From Dongia_A sp964542425 (GTDB taxonomy: Bacteria; Pseudomonadota; Alphaproteobacteria; Dongiales; Dongiaceae): a DNA stretch of 43,280 nucleotides. Below the pieces are notes generated by a model. That model did not search any database. It was not told the DNA's origin and was given only the letters and a program-made list of their open reading frames with translations. The position numbers were made by a program, and so were the translations under genes. Location of the stretch: NCBI GenBank assembly GCA_964542425.1, contig CAZIUB010000106.1, positions 1-43,280 on the forward strand, in the 5' to 3' direction. Of the stretch, positions 28,531 to 36,663 are shown piece by piece. The stretch's first letter is position 1; each line of letters starts with the position of its first letter.

Positions 28531-28829
28531 TCCAACTGAAAAAGCGACGCCAATCCCATGCACCCATCTTTCAGGCACCCGTCCGGTGGCTGGCCGGGCC
28601 GGAAGGCGCAAGGTCGCCGCCCCGAGGGGGGGGTCGAAACGAAAAAGCGAGGCCAACCCCATGTACCCATCTCTCAGGCGCCCGTCTGGTGGCTGGCCGG
28701 GCCGGAAGGCGCAAGGTCGCCGCCCCGAGGGGGTCGAAATGAAAAAGCGAGGCCAACCCCATGTACCCATCCCTCGGTCACCCATCTGGTGGATGGTCAG
28801 GCTGGAAGGCGCAAGGTCGGCGCCCCGTT
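28531..28829. repeat. Tandem repeat, three copies of about 100 bp
   Basis: Copies at 28531-28633 (103 bp), 28634-28733 (100 bp) and 28734-28829 (about 96 bp). Each contains GAAAAAGCGA, CCCATGTACCCATC or close variants, and GGAAGGCGCAAGGTCG, and each is separated by a G run of different length. The lengths are not a fixed multiple of three, so conserved translation is unlikely. The last copy is the most diverged. Confidence 0.85.
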
Positions 28830-28992
28830 GCCGGGCGCGGTGCTCGGGAAACGAACGCGCCCTGCCGCAACCCGGCCGTCAACGGAAGGTCACCTGTCGA
28901 AAGCAAGGCGGCGCCAGCGGCGCGCCCGAGGGCGAGCACAACGGCGCTTGAGGAAAAGGGCATGGGAAAAGGGGACGCTATACTTTTCCTGA

Positions 28993-29133
28993 AAGTCGAT
29001 CGCGTTCTCGGTCACGCTGCAGCCGCGCGAGCACACACTGACCGATGCCGAGATGGAGGCGGTCTCGGCCAAGATTGTCGCCGCGATCAACAAGGCTACA
29101 GGCGGCACAATTGGTCGCGGCTTCCGCGGTTGA
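28993..29133 (+). pseudogene. Partial second copy of the pheT 3' end
   Basis: 28993-29106 aligns without gaps to pheT 28282-28395 (114 bp, 10 differences by eye). Reading in the pheT frame it gives KSIAFSVTLQPR and later AVSAKIVAAINKATGG, then diverges to a TGA at 29131-29133. Eight of the ten differences are silent; the others are R to H and I to M. There is no upstream part of the gene and no start codon. It lies between the tandem repeats and the katG promoter. Confidence 0.88.
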
Positions 29134-29140
29134 AAGAGAA

Positions 29141-29170
29141 TTGACAATCCTAAACTACCTCCTATATAAA
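29141..29170 (+). promoter_or_regulatory. katG promoter
   Basis: TTGACA (29141-29146), then TATATA (29163-29168, 16-base spacer) or TATAAA (29165-29170, 18-base spacer). This is a near-consensus sigma-70 promoter in an AT-rich stretch, about 105 bp before the katG start. Confidence 0.7.
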
Positions 29171-29174
29171 TGGA

Positions 29175-29189
29175 ACTGTTCTAAACAGT
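29175..29189. promoter_or_regulatory. Palindrome at the predicted katG transcription start
   Basis: ACTGTT-CTA-AACAGT is a perfect inverted repeat a few bases downstream of the -10 element, where a repressor would block initiation. I cannot assign it to a known regulator; Fur-family proteins and OxyR are candidates because they control katG elsewhere. Confidence 0.45.
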
Positions 29190-29273
29190 GCTGCATCCTA
29201 TTGATTAGGCCGATATAGACCGAAAAATCCGGTCGAAACAGATAAAAAGGCCCATAATCCGAATGGAGGTGAC

Positions 29274-31469
29274 ATGGAAAACGATAGCAAGTGCCCGGTG
29301 ACGGGCGGATCTCGCAAGCCCAAGGAAGTTGGAGCCATGTCAAATCAGGACTGGTGGCCCAATCAGCTCAATCCGAGGATTCTTAACCAGAACTCCCCCC
29401 TGTCCGATCCCATGGGCAAGGAGTTCGACTATGCCGAGGAGTTCAAGCGCCTCGACCTGGATGCGGTGATTGTGGACCTCCGTGCCTTGATGACGGACTC
29501 GCAGGATTGGTGGCCGGCCGACTATGGCCACTACGGGCCGCTGTTCATCCGGATGGCGTGGCATAGCGCAGGCACGTACCGCATCGGCGACGGCCGCGGC
29601 GGCGCCGGATCGGGCCAGCAACGTTTCGCGCCCCTCAACAGTTGGCCGGACAATGCGAACCTTGACAAGGCGCGCCGACTGCTGTGGCCGATCAAGCAGA
29701 AATACGGTCGGAAAATCTCCTGGGCCGACCTTATAATTCTCGCGGGCAACGTCGCCCTCGAATCGATGGGCTTCAAGACGTTGGGTTTCGGCGGCGGACG
29801 CGAGGATGTTTGGGAGCCCGAAGAGGGCATCTACTGGGGCCCCGAAGGCAAATGGCTGGCGGACGAACGCTACACCGGCGACCGCGATCTTCAGAATCCT
29901 CTCGCTGCCGTGCAAATGGGTCTGATCTACGTGAATCCGGAAGGACCGAACGGCAAGCCAGATGCCCTCGCGGCGGCCAAGGATATTCGCGAAACGTTCG
30001 GCCGAATGGCGATGAACGACGAAGAAACGGTCGCGCTGATTGCCGGCGGCCACACCTTTGGCAAGACCCACGGCGCTGGCGATGCGTCACTAGTTGGCCC
30101 GGAGCCGGAAGCTGCGAGCGTCGAGGAGCAGGGTCTAGGCTGGAAGAGCAAATTTGGCACGGGCAAAGGGGGTGACACGATCACCAGCGGCCTGGAAGTC
30201 ATTTGGACCACGACGCCAACGAAGTGGAGCGGCAACTTTTTTCAGAACCTGTTCGGCTACGAATGGGAACTGACCAAGAGCCCGGCCGGCGCGCATCAGT
30301 GGAAACCAAAGCATGGCGCGGGCGCCGGTACGGTGCCCGATGCGCACGACCCGTCAAGGCGTCACGCGCCATCCATGCTGACCACTGACCTCGCCTTGCG
30401 GCTCGACCCTGTTTACGAAAAGATTTCAAGGCGCTTCCACGAGAATCCGGATCAGTTCGCGGACGCGTTTGCCCGGGCGTGGTTCAAGCTGACGCACCGC
30501 GACATGGGTCCGATCGCACGTTATCTCGGCCCACTGGTTCCGAAGGAACCGCAGCTTTGGCAAGACCCGATCCCCGCCGTGGATCATCCGCCGATTGGAG
30601 AGCGGGACATTGCCGTTCTGAAGGCGAAAATCCTCGCGTCTCGCCTGTCCATCTGCGAACTGGTCACGACGGCCTGGGCGTCGGCGTCGACGTTCCGCGG
30701 CTCCGACAAGCGCGGTGGGGCGAACGGCGCGCGCATTCGGCTCGCGCCGCAGAAGGATTGGGACGTCAACCAGCCACCTCGGCTGGCGAAGGTACTCCAG
30801 ACGCTGGAAGCGATTCAAAAGGAGTTCAACGAGGCGCGGTCCGGCGAGAAGAAAGTGTCGCTGGCCGACCTGATCGTTCTGGGCAGCTGCGCGGCCGTCG
30901 AGGAAGCGGCGAAGAAAGCCGGGCACGACGTGAAGGTTCCGTTCACCCCCGGGCGCACGGATGCCTCGCAAGAGCAGACCGATGTGGACTCGTTCGCCGT
31001 ACTGGAGCCGACCGCGGATGGATTCCGCAACTACCACCGGAAGGGACACCAAGGATCGGCGGCGGAACTGCTGTTGGATCGGGCGCAATTGCTGACGCTG
31101 ACTGCTCCGGAAATGACGGTTCTTGTCGGCGGTCTGCGCGTTCTGAATGCAAACTTTGGGCAGTCCGAACACGGTGTATTCACCAAACGGCCCGAGACGC
31201 TGACCAATGATTTCTTCGTGAACCTGCTTGACATGAAGACGAAGTGGCGGAAGTCCGCCACATCCGAAAGCGTGTTGGAAGGGCGGGATCGGGCGACGGG
31301 CGATCTGAAGTGGACGGGCACCGTCGTCGATCTTGTCTTCGGTTCGAACTCCCAGCTCCGAGCCCTCGCGGAAGTCCATGGATGCAACGACTCGGAGCAA
31401 GCGTTCGTGCGTGACTTCGTGGCTGCCTGGAACAAGGTGATGAATCTTGATCGCTTCGACCTTGCCTGA
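29274..31469 (+). CDS. katG: Catalase-peroxidase
   Basis: A 731-residue haem enzyme that removes hydrogen peroxide. Distal residues are Arg93, Trp96 and His97 in FIRMAWHSAGTYRIGDGRGG. The Met-Tyr-Trp crosslink can form from Trp96, Tyr219 (GLIYVNPEGPNG) and Met245 (TFGRMAMNDEE). The proximal haem ligand is His260 in AGGHTFGKTHGAGD. The C-terminal duplicated domain (about 430-731) is present. The start has GGAGGTGA eight bases upstream. It begins MENDSKCPVTGG, as in many KatG. No oxyR gene is adjacent. Foreign pheT sequence upstream and a toxin-antitoxin pair downstream suggest possible transfer, though codon use is not clearly different. Confidence 0.97.
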   Translation: MENDSKCPVTGGSRKPKEVGAMSNQDWWPNQLNPRILNQNSPLSDPMGKEFDYAEEFKRLDLDAVIVDLRALMTDSQDWWPADYGHYGPLFIRMAWHSAGTYRIGDGRGGAGSGQQRFAPLNSWPDNANLDKARRLLWPIKQKYGRKISWADLIILAGNVALESMGFKTLGFGGGREDVWEPEEGIYWGPEGKWLADERYTGDRDLQNPLAAVQMGLIYVNPEGPNGKPDALAAAKDIRETFGRMAMNDEETVALIAGGHTFGKTHGAGDASLVGPEPEAASVEEQGLGWKSKFGTGKGGDTITSGLEVIWTTTPTKWSGNFFQNLFGYEWELTKSPAGAHQWKPKHGAGAGTVPDAHDPSRRHAPSMLTTDLALRLDPVYEKISRRFHENPDQFADAFARAWFKLTHRDMGPIARYLGPLVPKEPQLWQDPIPAVDHPPIGERDIAVLKAKILASRLSICELVTTAWASASTFRGSDKRGGANGARIRLAPQKDWDVNQPPRLAKVLQTLEAIQKEFNEARSGEKKVSLADLIVLGSCAAVEEAAKKAGHDVKVPFTPGRTDASQEQTDVDSFAVLEPTADGFRNYHRKGHQGSAAELLLDRAQLLTLTAPEMTVLVGGLRVLNANFGQSEHGVFTKRPETLTNDFFVNLLDMKTKWRKSATSESVLEGRDRATGDLKWTGTVVDLVFGSNSQLRALAEVHGCNDSEQAFVRDFVAAWNKVMNLDRFDLA

Positions 31470-31495
31470 CCCCAGCGGAGCGGAGTTTCATGCTC

Positions 31496-31529
31496 GTGTC
31501 CCGGGATGTGGTGCATGGGCTGGGGACAC
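31496..31529. terminator. Possible hairpin terminator after katG
   Basis: GTGTCCC (31496-31502) pairs with GGGACAC (31523-31529), 26 bp after the katG stop. No T run follows. The outer bases match the ends of the inverted repeat at 23388, so a mobile-element remnant is also possible. Confidence 0.35.
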
Positions 31530-31581
31530 TTGCTACTGCGGAGGTACTTGGCCCAATTGGTCGTCATTTGGTCGTCGCTTC

Positions 31582-31612
31582 TTGACGCAACACTAATAAC
31601 GCGCTACGTTAT
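31582..31612 (+). promoter_or_regulatory. higBA promoter and operator
   Basis: TTGACG (31582-31587) could be the -35 element. The perfect inverted repeat ATAACG-CGCTA-CGTTAT (31596-31612) ends three bases before the higB start. Its place fits binding by the HigA antitoxin for autoregulation. Confidence 0.5.
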
Positions 31613-31615
31613 GCT

Positions 31616-31897
31616 GTGATCAAGTCGTTTCGATGCCGTGACACGCTGGCCTTGTTCGAGCGCGAGGCGACACGCAAGTTTGGCAGCGATTTGCAGCGGG
31701 CAGCGTTACGCAAACTGCTGATGATCGATGCGGCGCCGACACTTGACAGCCTGCGTTCACCGCCGGGAAACAGGTTAGAGGCGCTCAAAGGAGAGCGGGC
31801 CGGTCAGTACAGCATCCGGGTCAACGACCAGTGGCGGGTATGCTTTGTGTGGCGCGATGGTCACGCGCATGGCGTCGAAATCGTGGATAGTCATTGA
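31616..31897 (+). CDS. higB: HigB-type toxin, RelE/ParE superfamily
   Basis: A 93-residue ribosome-dependent mRNA interferase that is neutralised by HigA. It starts IKSFRCRDTLALFEREATRK, and the core DLQRAALRKLLMIDAAPTLD, SLRSPPGNRLEALKGERAGQ and YSIRVNDQWRVCFVWRDGHA is the signature of the HigB/killer group. It starts with GTG at 31616, directly after a palindromic operator. The toxin comes before the antitoxin, the usual order for higBA. The antitoxin starts 18 bp later. Full length; no damage seen. Confidence 0.93.
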   Translation: MIKSFRCRDTLALFEREATRKFGSDLQRAALRKLLMIDAAPTLDSLRSPPGNRLEALKGERAGQYSIRVNDQWRVCFVWRDGHAHGVEIVDSH

Positions 31898-31915
31898 AGA
31901 AGGATTGGATTGCCG

Positions 31916-32221
31916 ATGGCCAAGAAGAGGAAAACGCAGCCGCCGGTGCATCCGGGCGAAATCCTGCTGGAGGAGTTCCTGGCGCCCTTGGCCATGAGCC
32001 AATACGGCCTTGCAAAGGCGCTGGGTGTCCCACCCCGGCGGGTGAACGAGATCGTGTTGGGCAAACGCGCGATCTCCGCCGATACGGCGTTGCGCCTCGG
32101 GCGTTATTTCGGGCTGGAGCCGCAATTCTGGCTGAACTTGCAGGCGCGCTACGATCTGGAGGTGGCGCTGGAGACACTTGGTTCCCGTCTTGCCCGCGAG
32201 GTTCGGCCGCGCGCGGCCTGA
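31916..32221 (+). CDS. higA: HigA-type antitoxin, XRE-family DNA-binding protein
   Basis: A 101-residue antitoxin that binds HigB and represses the operon. It begins MAKKRKTQPPVHPGEILLEE, a hallmark of HigA/VapI-type antitoxins. The helix-turn-helix is MSQYGLAKALGVPPRRVNEI (about 30-49), followed by ISADTALRLGRYFGLEPQFW. ATG 31916 has GAAGGA upstream and is preferred over the TTG two codons before it. The inverted repeat at 31596-31612 is its likely binding site. Confidence 0.94.
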   Translation: MAKKRKTQPPVHPGEILLEEFLAPLAMSQYGLAKALGVPPRRVNEIVLGKRAISADTALRLGRYFGLEPQFWLNLQARYDLEVALETLGSRLAREVRPRAA

Positions 32222-32305
32222 GCGGCGTTTCGGGCGGCGGCCGCTCCCTGGGGCTTCTGAAACTTCGATCTGGATTGGCGCGACATCCGGCGCTAATCTG
32301 GGGCC

Positions 32306-32944
32306 ATGTCCAAGCGAGAAAGCAAACCGATCCCGGCCGCCGAACCGGCCGCGGCTGCGGCGATCGCCACCATCCGGGTCGAGCTCCGGGATATCGAGCC
32401 CCTGATCTGGCGCGAGATCGATTCGCCCGTTTCGATCACGTTGGAGGCCCTGCACGACATCATCCAGGCGGCCATGGGCTGGACCAATTCCCACCTGTGG
32501 GAATTCACCATCGGGCGCGAGCGTTTCGGCCCGCCCGAGCCAAGCGATGGTTTCGGCGAGGGACCAATCAACGCCGGCAAGGTGATTTTGGCCGATATCC
32601 TCCGGCCGCGCCGAACCCACCTGCATTATGTCTATGACATGGGCGACAATTGGGAGCACCGGGTCACGGTCTCAAGAATTCGGGCCGGCGATCCGAGCAT
32701 CGCCTATCCGCGCTATGTCGCGGGCGCCGGCGCCTGTCCGCCGGAGGATTGCGGCGGCTTTCCCGGCTATTACCATCTCTTGGAGGCGCTCGCCGACCCG
32801 CGCCATCCCAATCACGCCGAGATGAAGGAATGGCATGGCGGCTCCGACCCGGCGCGATTCGATGATCTGGCGCCCAAACTGGCATTGGGCCAGATCGCCA
32901 AGCGCCGGCGCGCCGCGCGCAAGGGCAGGTCGCGATCAGCCTGA
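32306..32944 (+). CDS. Plasmid pRiA4b ORF-3 family protein
   Basis: A 212-residue protein of the family named after ORF-3 of plasmid pRiA4b and related to IS1096-associated TnpR-like proteins. Recognisable segments are IRVELRDIEPLIWREIDSPV, LHDIIQAAMGWTNSHLWEFT, YVYDMGDNWEHRVTV and CPPEDCGGFPGYYHLLEALA. No enzymatic activity is established for the family, which is often found on plasmids and other mobile DNA. It lies 84 bp after higA and carries a low-complexity basic C-terminus. This supports the idea that the katG-higBA stretch is accessory. Confidence 0.88.
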   Translation: MSKRESKPIPAAEPAAAAAIATIRVELRDIEPLIWREIDSPVSITLEALHDIIQAAMGWTNSHLWEFTIGRERFGPPEPSDGFGEGPINAGKVILADILRPRRTHLHYVYDMGDNWEHRVTVSRIRAGDPSIAYPRYVAGAGACPPEDCGGFPGYYHLLEALADPRHPNHAEMKEWHGGSDPARFDDLAPKLALGQIAKRRRAARKGRSRSA

Positions 32945-32958
32945 GCCGCGATTGCGGC
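32945..32958. terminator. Short hairpin after the pRiA4b-like gene
   Basis: GCCGC-GATT-GCGGC directly follows the TGA stop. It is short and has no T run; it may be a weak terminator. Confidence 0.3.
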
Positions 32959-33010
32959 CGGCACGATCGAGGGCCTAAAATCGCCTTCCAGAAACCCAAG
33001 GGAGGGCGCC

Positions 33011-33814
33011 ATGACAGTGTCGGTCCAGCCGCATAATGTTCCGGCCGCCGCCGCGTGGTCGGCCGGTGGGCGGGATTACGACGCGATCAGCGAACAGATC
33101 TCCGACGCGCTCCAGCACGCGGTGCAGCGCCTTTGGCCGCGCCCGGGCGAGCACGTTCTGGATGTCGCGACCGGCACCGGCTGGACCGCGCGCAATGTCG
33201 CGCGCAAGGGCGCGCGGGTCACCGGCGTCGACATCGCCGAAGAACTGTTGAAGGCCGCGCGCGATTTGTCGGGGCACATCCAGCCGCCGATCGAGTTTCG
33301 ACACGCCGACGCCGAGCAATTGCCGTTCGCCGATTCCACCTTCGACGCGGCGATCTCGACCTTCGGGGTCATGTTCGCCGGCAACCAGGAACAGGCCGCG
33401 CGGGAGTTGGCGCGCGCGTGCAAACCCGGCGGTCGGCTGGTCTTGGCCACCTGGGACCCGGAGGGCTATGTCGGCAAGTTCTTCCAGATGATCGGCCGCT
33501 ACAACCCGGCGCCGCCGCCCGCGATCTCGCCCCTCGAATGGGGCCGGCCCGAGCGGGTGCGGGCGCTCCTTGGCCAGGCATTCGATTTGCGCTTCGAACC
33601 CGGCATCACGCATTGCTATTTCCCGAACGGCGCCGCGGTGTGGGAGGTCTTCGCCAAGGGCTTCGGGCCGATCATCCGGCTGTGCGCCGCGCTCGATGCC
33701 GCCAGGCGCGAGGAGTTCAAGCGCGAGTTCATCGCCGAGCACGACAAGCATATGACCGAACCCGGCCTCAAATGGGGCCGCGAGTATCTGCTGACCATGG
33801 GCAAGCGGCGCTGA
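33011..33814 (+). CDS. Class I SAM-dependent methyltransferase
   Basis: A 267-residue methyltransferase. Motif I is VLDVATGTGWTARNVARKG, the acidic end of strand 2 is TGVDIAEELLKAAR, motif II is FRHADAEQLPFADSTFDAAI, and motif III is ARACKPGGRLVLATWDPEG. This pattern is close to the UbiE/Methyltransf_11 group, which often acts on lipids or small molecules; the substrate is unknown. GGGAGGGCGCC precedes the ATG. It converges with cysA, with 36 bp between the stops. Confidence 0.88.
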   Translation: MTVSVQPHNVPAAAAWSAGGRDYDAISEQISDALQHAVQRLWPRPGEHVLDVATGTGWTARNVARKGARVTGVDIAEELLKAARDLSGHIQPPIEFRHADAEQLPFADSTFDAAISTFGVMFAGNQEQAARELARACKPGGRLVLATWDPEGYVGKFFQMIGRYNPAPPPAISPLEWGRPERVRALLGQAFDLRFEPGITHCYFPNGAAVWEVFAKGFGPIIRLCAALDAARREEFKREFIAEHDKHMTEPGLKWGREYLLTMGKRR

Positions 33815-33850
33815 GGCCCGCGATCCCGGCGGCCACGGCCGTTATCGCCC

Positions 33851-34909
33851 CTATTGCGGAAACAGCCGCCAGCGGCGCGGGCGGAAGGAAAGAGCGGCGC
33901 CTTTGTCGCGGAGAGCCTCGACCGGGGTCTCGATCTCGACCCGATGCGACCCAGCGCCCAATTCGATTTCCATTCGCGCCACACCCTGATGGCGGCGGGT
34001 GGAGACGACGCGGCCAGAGAGCGCGCCGTCCGTTGTCGCGACCGCCGTCTCGGCGATCAATTCGACGTCGTGCGGCCGGAAGAAGAGCGTTGCCGCACCT
34101 TCCCGCGCGGCATTTCCCACGGCGCCGAGGCCGGTCGCCTTGCCTTCGAATCGGATCTCGCCCGCGACGATCTCGACCTTGAGATCGCTGGATTCGCCGA
34201 TGAAACCGAAGACGAAGGGCGAATCGGGTGCGTCGTAGACGAGCTCGGGCGGGCCCTCCTGGGCGATGCGACCCTGCCGCATCACCACCACGCGGTCGGC
34301 CAGTTCCAGGGCCTCCTCCTGGTCGTGGGTGACGAAGATCGTGGTGTGGCCGGTCTTGTCGTGGATTTCGCGGAGCCACCGGCGCAATTCGCGCCGGACC
34401 TTGGCATCGAGCGCGCCGAAGGGTTCATCGAGGAGCAGCACCCGAGGCTCGATCGCGAGCGCGCGGGCCAAGGCCACGCGCTGGCGCTGGCCGCCCGAGA
34501 GCTGTGCTGGGAAGCGATCCTCGAGGCCGGGAAGCTGCACCAGGTCGAGGAGTTCAAGCGCGCGCCTTCGAATCTCCGCCTCGCGAGGCCGGCGCTTGCG
34601 CGCCCGCACCCGGAAGCCGAAGGCGATGTTCTCCAGCACGTTCATGTGGCGGAACAGGGCGTAATGCTGGAACACCAGGCCGACATGACGCTCGCGAACC
34701 GATAGGACAGAGGCATCCTCCTCGCCGAAAAAGACGCGGCCCGACGAGGGTGCCACCAGGCCTGCAATCAGGCGCAGGAGCGTGGTCTTGCCCGAGCCGG
34801 AGGGGCCGAGGAGCGCGGCCAACTCGCCCGAACGCAAGGCTAGGCTGACCCCGGCCAGCGCGGGGAAGCCATCGAATTCCCTGGTCAGATCCTCGACGCG
34901 GACATCCAT
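33851..34909 (-). CDS. cysA: Sulfate/thiosulfate ABC transporter ATP-binding protein
   Basis: A 352-residue ATPase that drives the CysTW permease. Walker A is GPSGSGKT (35-42), the Q-loop is VFQHYALFRHMNV, the signature LSGGQRQRVALARALA, Walker B VLLLDEPFGALD, and the switch is VTHDQEEALELADR. A C-terminal regulatory domain (about 235-352) includes FFRPHDVEL. The start ATG 34909 (MDVRVEDLTREF) has GAGG and AAAGG upstream and lies 10 bp from the cysW stop. It is the last gene of the cysP-cysT-cysW-cysA operon. Confidence 0.95.
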   Translation of the reverse strand: MDVRVEDLTREFDGFPALAGVSLALRSGELAALLGPSGSGKTTLLRLIAGLVAPSSGRVFFGEEDASVLSVRERHVGLVFQHYALFRHMNVLENIAFGFRVRARKRRPREAEIRRRALELLDLVQLPGLEDRFPAQLSGGQRQRVALARALAIEPRVLLLDEPFGALDAKVRRELRRWLREIHDKTGHTTIFVTHDQEEALELADRVVVMRQGRIAQEGPPELVYDAPDSPFVFGFIGESSDLKVEIVAGEIRFEGKATGLGAVGNAAREGAATLFFRPHDVELIAETAVATTDGALSGRVVSTRRHQGVARMEIELGAGSHRVEIETPVEALRDKGAALSFRPRRWRLFPQ

Positions 34910-34919
34910 TCCTTTGCCC

Positions 34920-35807
34920 TCATTGGCGATGGCTGGCGGCAAGTTCGGCGGCGAAGCGCCATTCCAGAAACGACTTCACGGCTAGCGTCAGCAATCCCAG
35001 AAGCGCCAACAGCGAGGCGACCGCGAAGGCGGCAACGAAATTGTATTCGTTATAGAGGATCTCGACCTGGAGCGGCATGGTGTTGGTCAGGCCCCGGATA
35101 TGGCCGGAGACGACCGACACCGCGCCGAATTCCCCCATCGCCCGCGCATTGCACAACAGCACGCCATAGAGGAGCCCCCATTTGATGTTGGGGAGCGTCA
35201 CGCGCAAGAAAACCTGGCAGCCGCTGGCGCCCAGGGACAGCGCCGCCTCCTCCTCGGCGTTGCCTTGTTCCTGCATCAAGGGGATGAGTTCGCGGGCGAC
35301 GAAGGGAAAGGTCACGAAGAGGGTGGCGAGCACGATGCCCGGGACCGCGAAAATGATCTCGATGCCGTTGGCCTGGAGCCAGGGGCCGAGATAGCCCCCA
35401 GCGCCGAACAGCAGGACATAGATGAGACCGGCCACGACCGGCGAGACCGAGAACGGCAGATCGATCAGCGTCGTCAGGAGGGCCTTGCCGCGGAACTCGA
35501 ACTTGGCGATCGCCCAGGCGGCGGAAACGCCGAAGATGGCGTTGAGCGGTACGGCGATTGTCGCGACCAGAAGCGTGAGGCGGATCGCGGCCAAGGCATC
35601 GGGCTCGGCCAGGCCATCGACATAGGCCGCGATGCCGGCGCCCAGCGCCTCGCGCCACACCACGATCAGCGGCAGCAAGAGGAACAGCGCCAGGAACAGG
35701 ATCGCGACCGCGCTCAAGGCCCAGCGAATGGATGTGCGTTCGGTCAACGGGCCGTGCGGAACTTGCCTCGGCCAGGAGGCCGCACCTGGGGCGATTTCAA
35801 GAGCCAT
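34920..35807 (-). CDS. cysW: Sulfate/thiosulfate ABC transporter permease CysW
   Basis: A 295-residue inner-membrane permease subunit with six hydrophobic helices, for example ALSAVAILFLALFLLLPLIV and LFGAGGYLGPWLQANGIEII near the third. The cytoplasmic EAA loop, which docks on CysA, is EEEAALSLGASGCQVFLRVT followed by LPNIKWGLL. ARAMGEFGAVSVVSGHIRGL is characteristic of CysW. The start overlaps the cysT stop by 11 bp. The N-terminal 25 residues are hydrophilic and longer than needed; an alternative start inside is possible. Confidence 0.94.
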   Translation of the reverse strand: MALEIAPGAASWPRQVPHGPLTERTSIRWALSAVAILFLALFLLLPLIVVWREALGAGIAAYVDGLAEPDALAAIRLTLLVATIAVPLNAIFGVSAAWAIAKFEFRGKALLTTLIDLPFSVSPVVAGLIYVLLFGAGGYLGPWLQANGIEIIFAVPGIVLATLFVTFPFVARELIPLMQEQGNAEEEAALSLGASGCQVFLRVTLPNIKWGLLYGVLLCNARAMGEFGAVSVVSGHIRGLTNTMPLQVEILYNEYNFVAAFAVASLLALLGLLTLAVKSFLEWRFAAELAASHRQ

Positions 35808-36663
35808 GGCCGAACCGCCTCCGGCTCCACGCCTGCACGAGATTGATGGCCAGCAGCACGGCGAAGGAAATCAACAGCATGATCGCCGCGATGGCGGTCG
35901 CGGACGCGTAGTCGAATTCCTCGAGCCGGATCACGATCAGGAGGGGCGCGATCTCGGACACGTAGGGGATGTTGCCGGCGACGAAAATGACCGAGCCGTA
36001 TTCGCCCACCCCGCGCGCGAAGGCGAGCGCGAAGCCGGTGAGAATTGCCGGGATCAGCGAGGGCAAGAGGACACGGGCAAAGGTTTGCGCCCGTCCGGCG
36101 CCGAGCGTGGCCGCCGCCTCCTCGATTTCGCGGTCGATCTCGATCAATACCGGCTGGATTGTCCGCACCACGAAGGGTAGCCCGACGAAAATGAGGGCGA
36201 CGACGATGCCGGGCGGGGCGAAGGCGATCTTGATTCCGAACTCGGCCAATATTGCACCCAAGGGCCCATTGGGGGCATAGAGCGCGGCCAAGGTGATGCC
36301 GGCGACCGCGGTCGGCAGCGCGAACGGGAGATCGACCGCCGCGTCGAGGAGGCGGCGGCCGGGAAATTCGTAACGCGTCAGCACCCAGGCGACAATGAGG
36401 CCGAAGAACACATTGACCAGGGATGCAATCAGCGCCGCGCCAAAACTGACCCCGAGCGCGCTCAGGGTTCGAGGATCGACGGCGATCGCCAGTAATTCGA
36501 CCCAGCCGAGGCCGGCGGATTTGATCAGGACGCCCGCGAGCGGAATCAGCACCACCAGCGTCAGATAGGCGATGGCGAAGCCCAGCGCCGGCCCGAAACC
36601 GGGGATGACGCTGGGCTTGCGAAATTTCCACCCGGTGCCAACTTTCGAAACCGCGTGATCCAT
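35797..36663 (-). CDS. cysT: Sulfate/thiosulfate ABC transporter permease CysT, with a repeat-derived N-terminus
   Basis: A 288-residue permease subunit with six helices, the first being LGFAIAYLTLVVLIPLAGVL. The EAA loop is EEAAATLGAGRAQTFARVLL followed by PSLIPAILTG, and RGVGEYGSVIFVAGNIPYVS is typical of CysT. No ATG, GTG or TTG lies between hairpin 1 of repeat unit 12 and this first helix, so translation almost certainly begins at ATG 36663 inside the repeat, giving MDHAVSKVGTGWKFRKPS. GAAGGG just upstream, also in the repeat, could be the ribosome-binding site. Three repeat units separate it from cysP. Confidence 0.9.
   Translation of the reverse strand: MDHAVSKVGTGWKFRKPSVIPGFGPALGFAIAYLTLVVLIPLAGVLIKSAGLGWVELLAIAVDPRTLSALGVSFGAALIASLVNVFFGLIVAWVLTRYEFPGRRLLDAAVDLPFALPTAVAGITLAALYAPNGPLGAILAEFGIKIAFAPPGIVVALIFVGLPFVVRTIQPVLIEIDREIEEAAATLGAGRAQTFARVLLPSLIPAILTGFALAFARGVGEYGSVIFVAGNIPYVSEIAPLLIVIRLEEFDYASATAIAAIMLLISFAVLLAINLVQAWSRRRFGHGS

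Noticed and set aside
28415..29144. Several open frames through the 100-bp tandem array
   Set aside because: The unit length is not a constant multiple of three, frames change between copies, and no start or domain is convincing.
31470..31615. oxyR or another regulator next to katG
   Set aside because: The gaps on both sides of katG are too short and hold no helix-turn-helix protein apart from the HigA antitoxin.
33055..34182. A 375-codon open frame overlapping the methyltransferase and the end of cysA
   Set aside because: It is arginine- and alanine-rich shadow sequence; both real genes on it have clear motifs.
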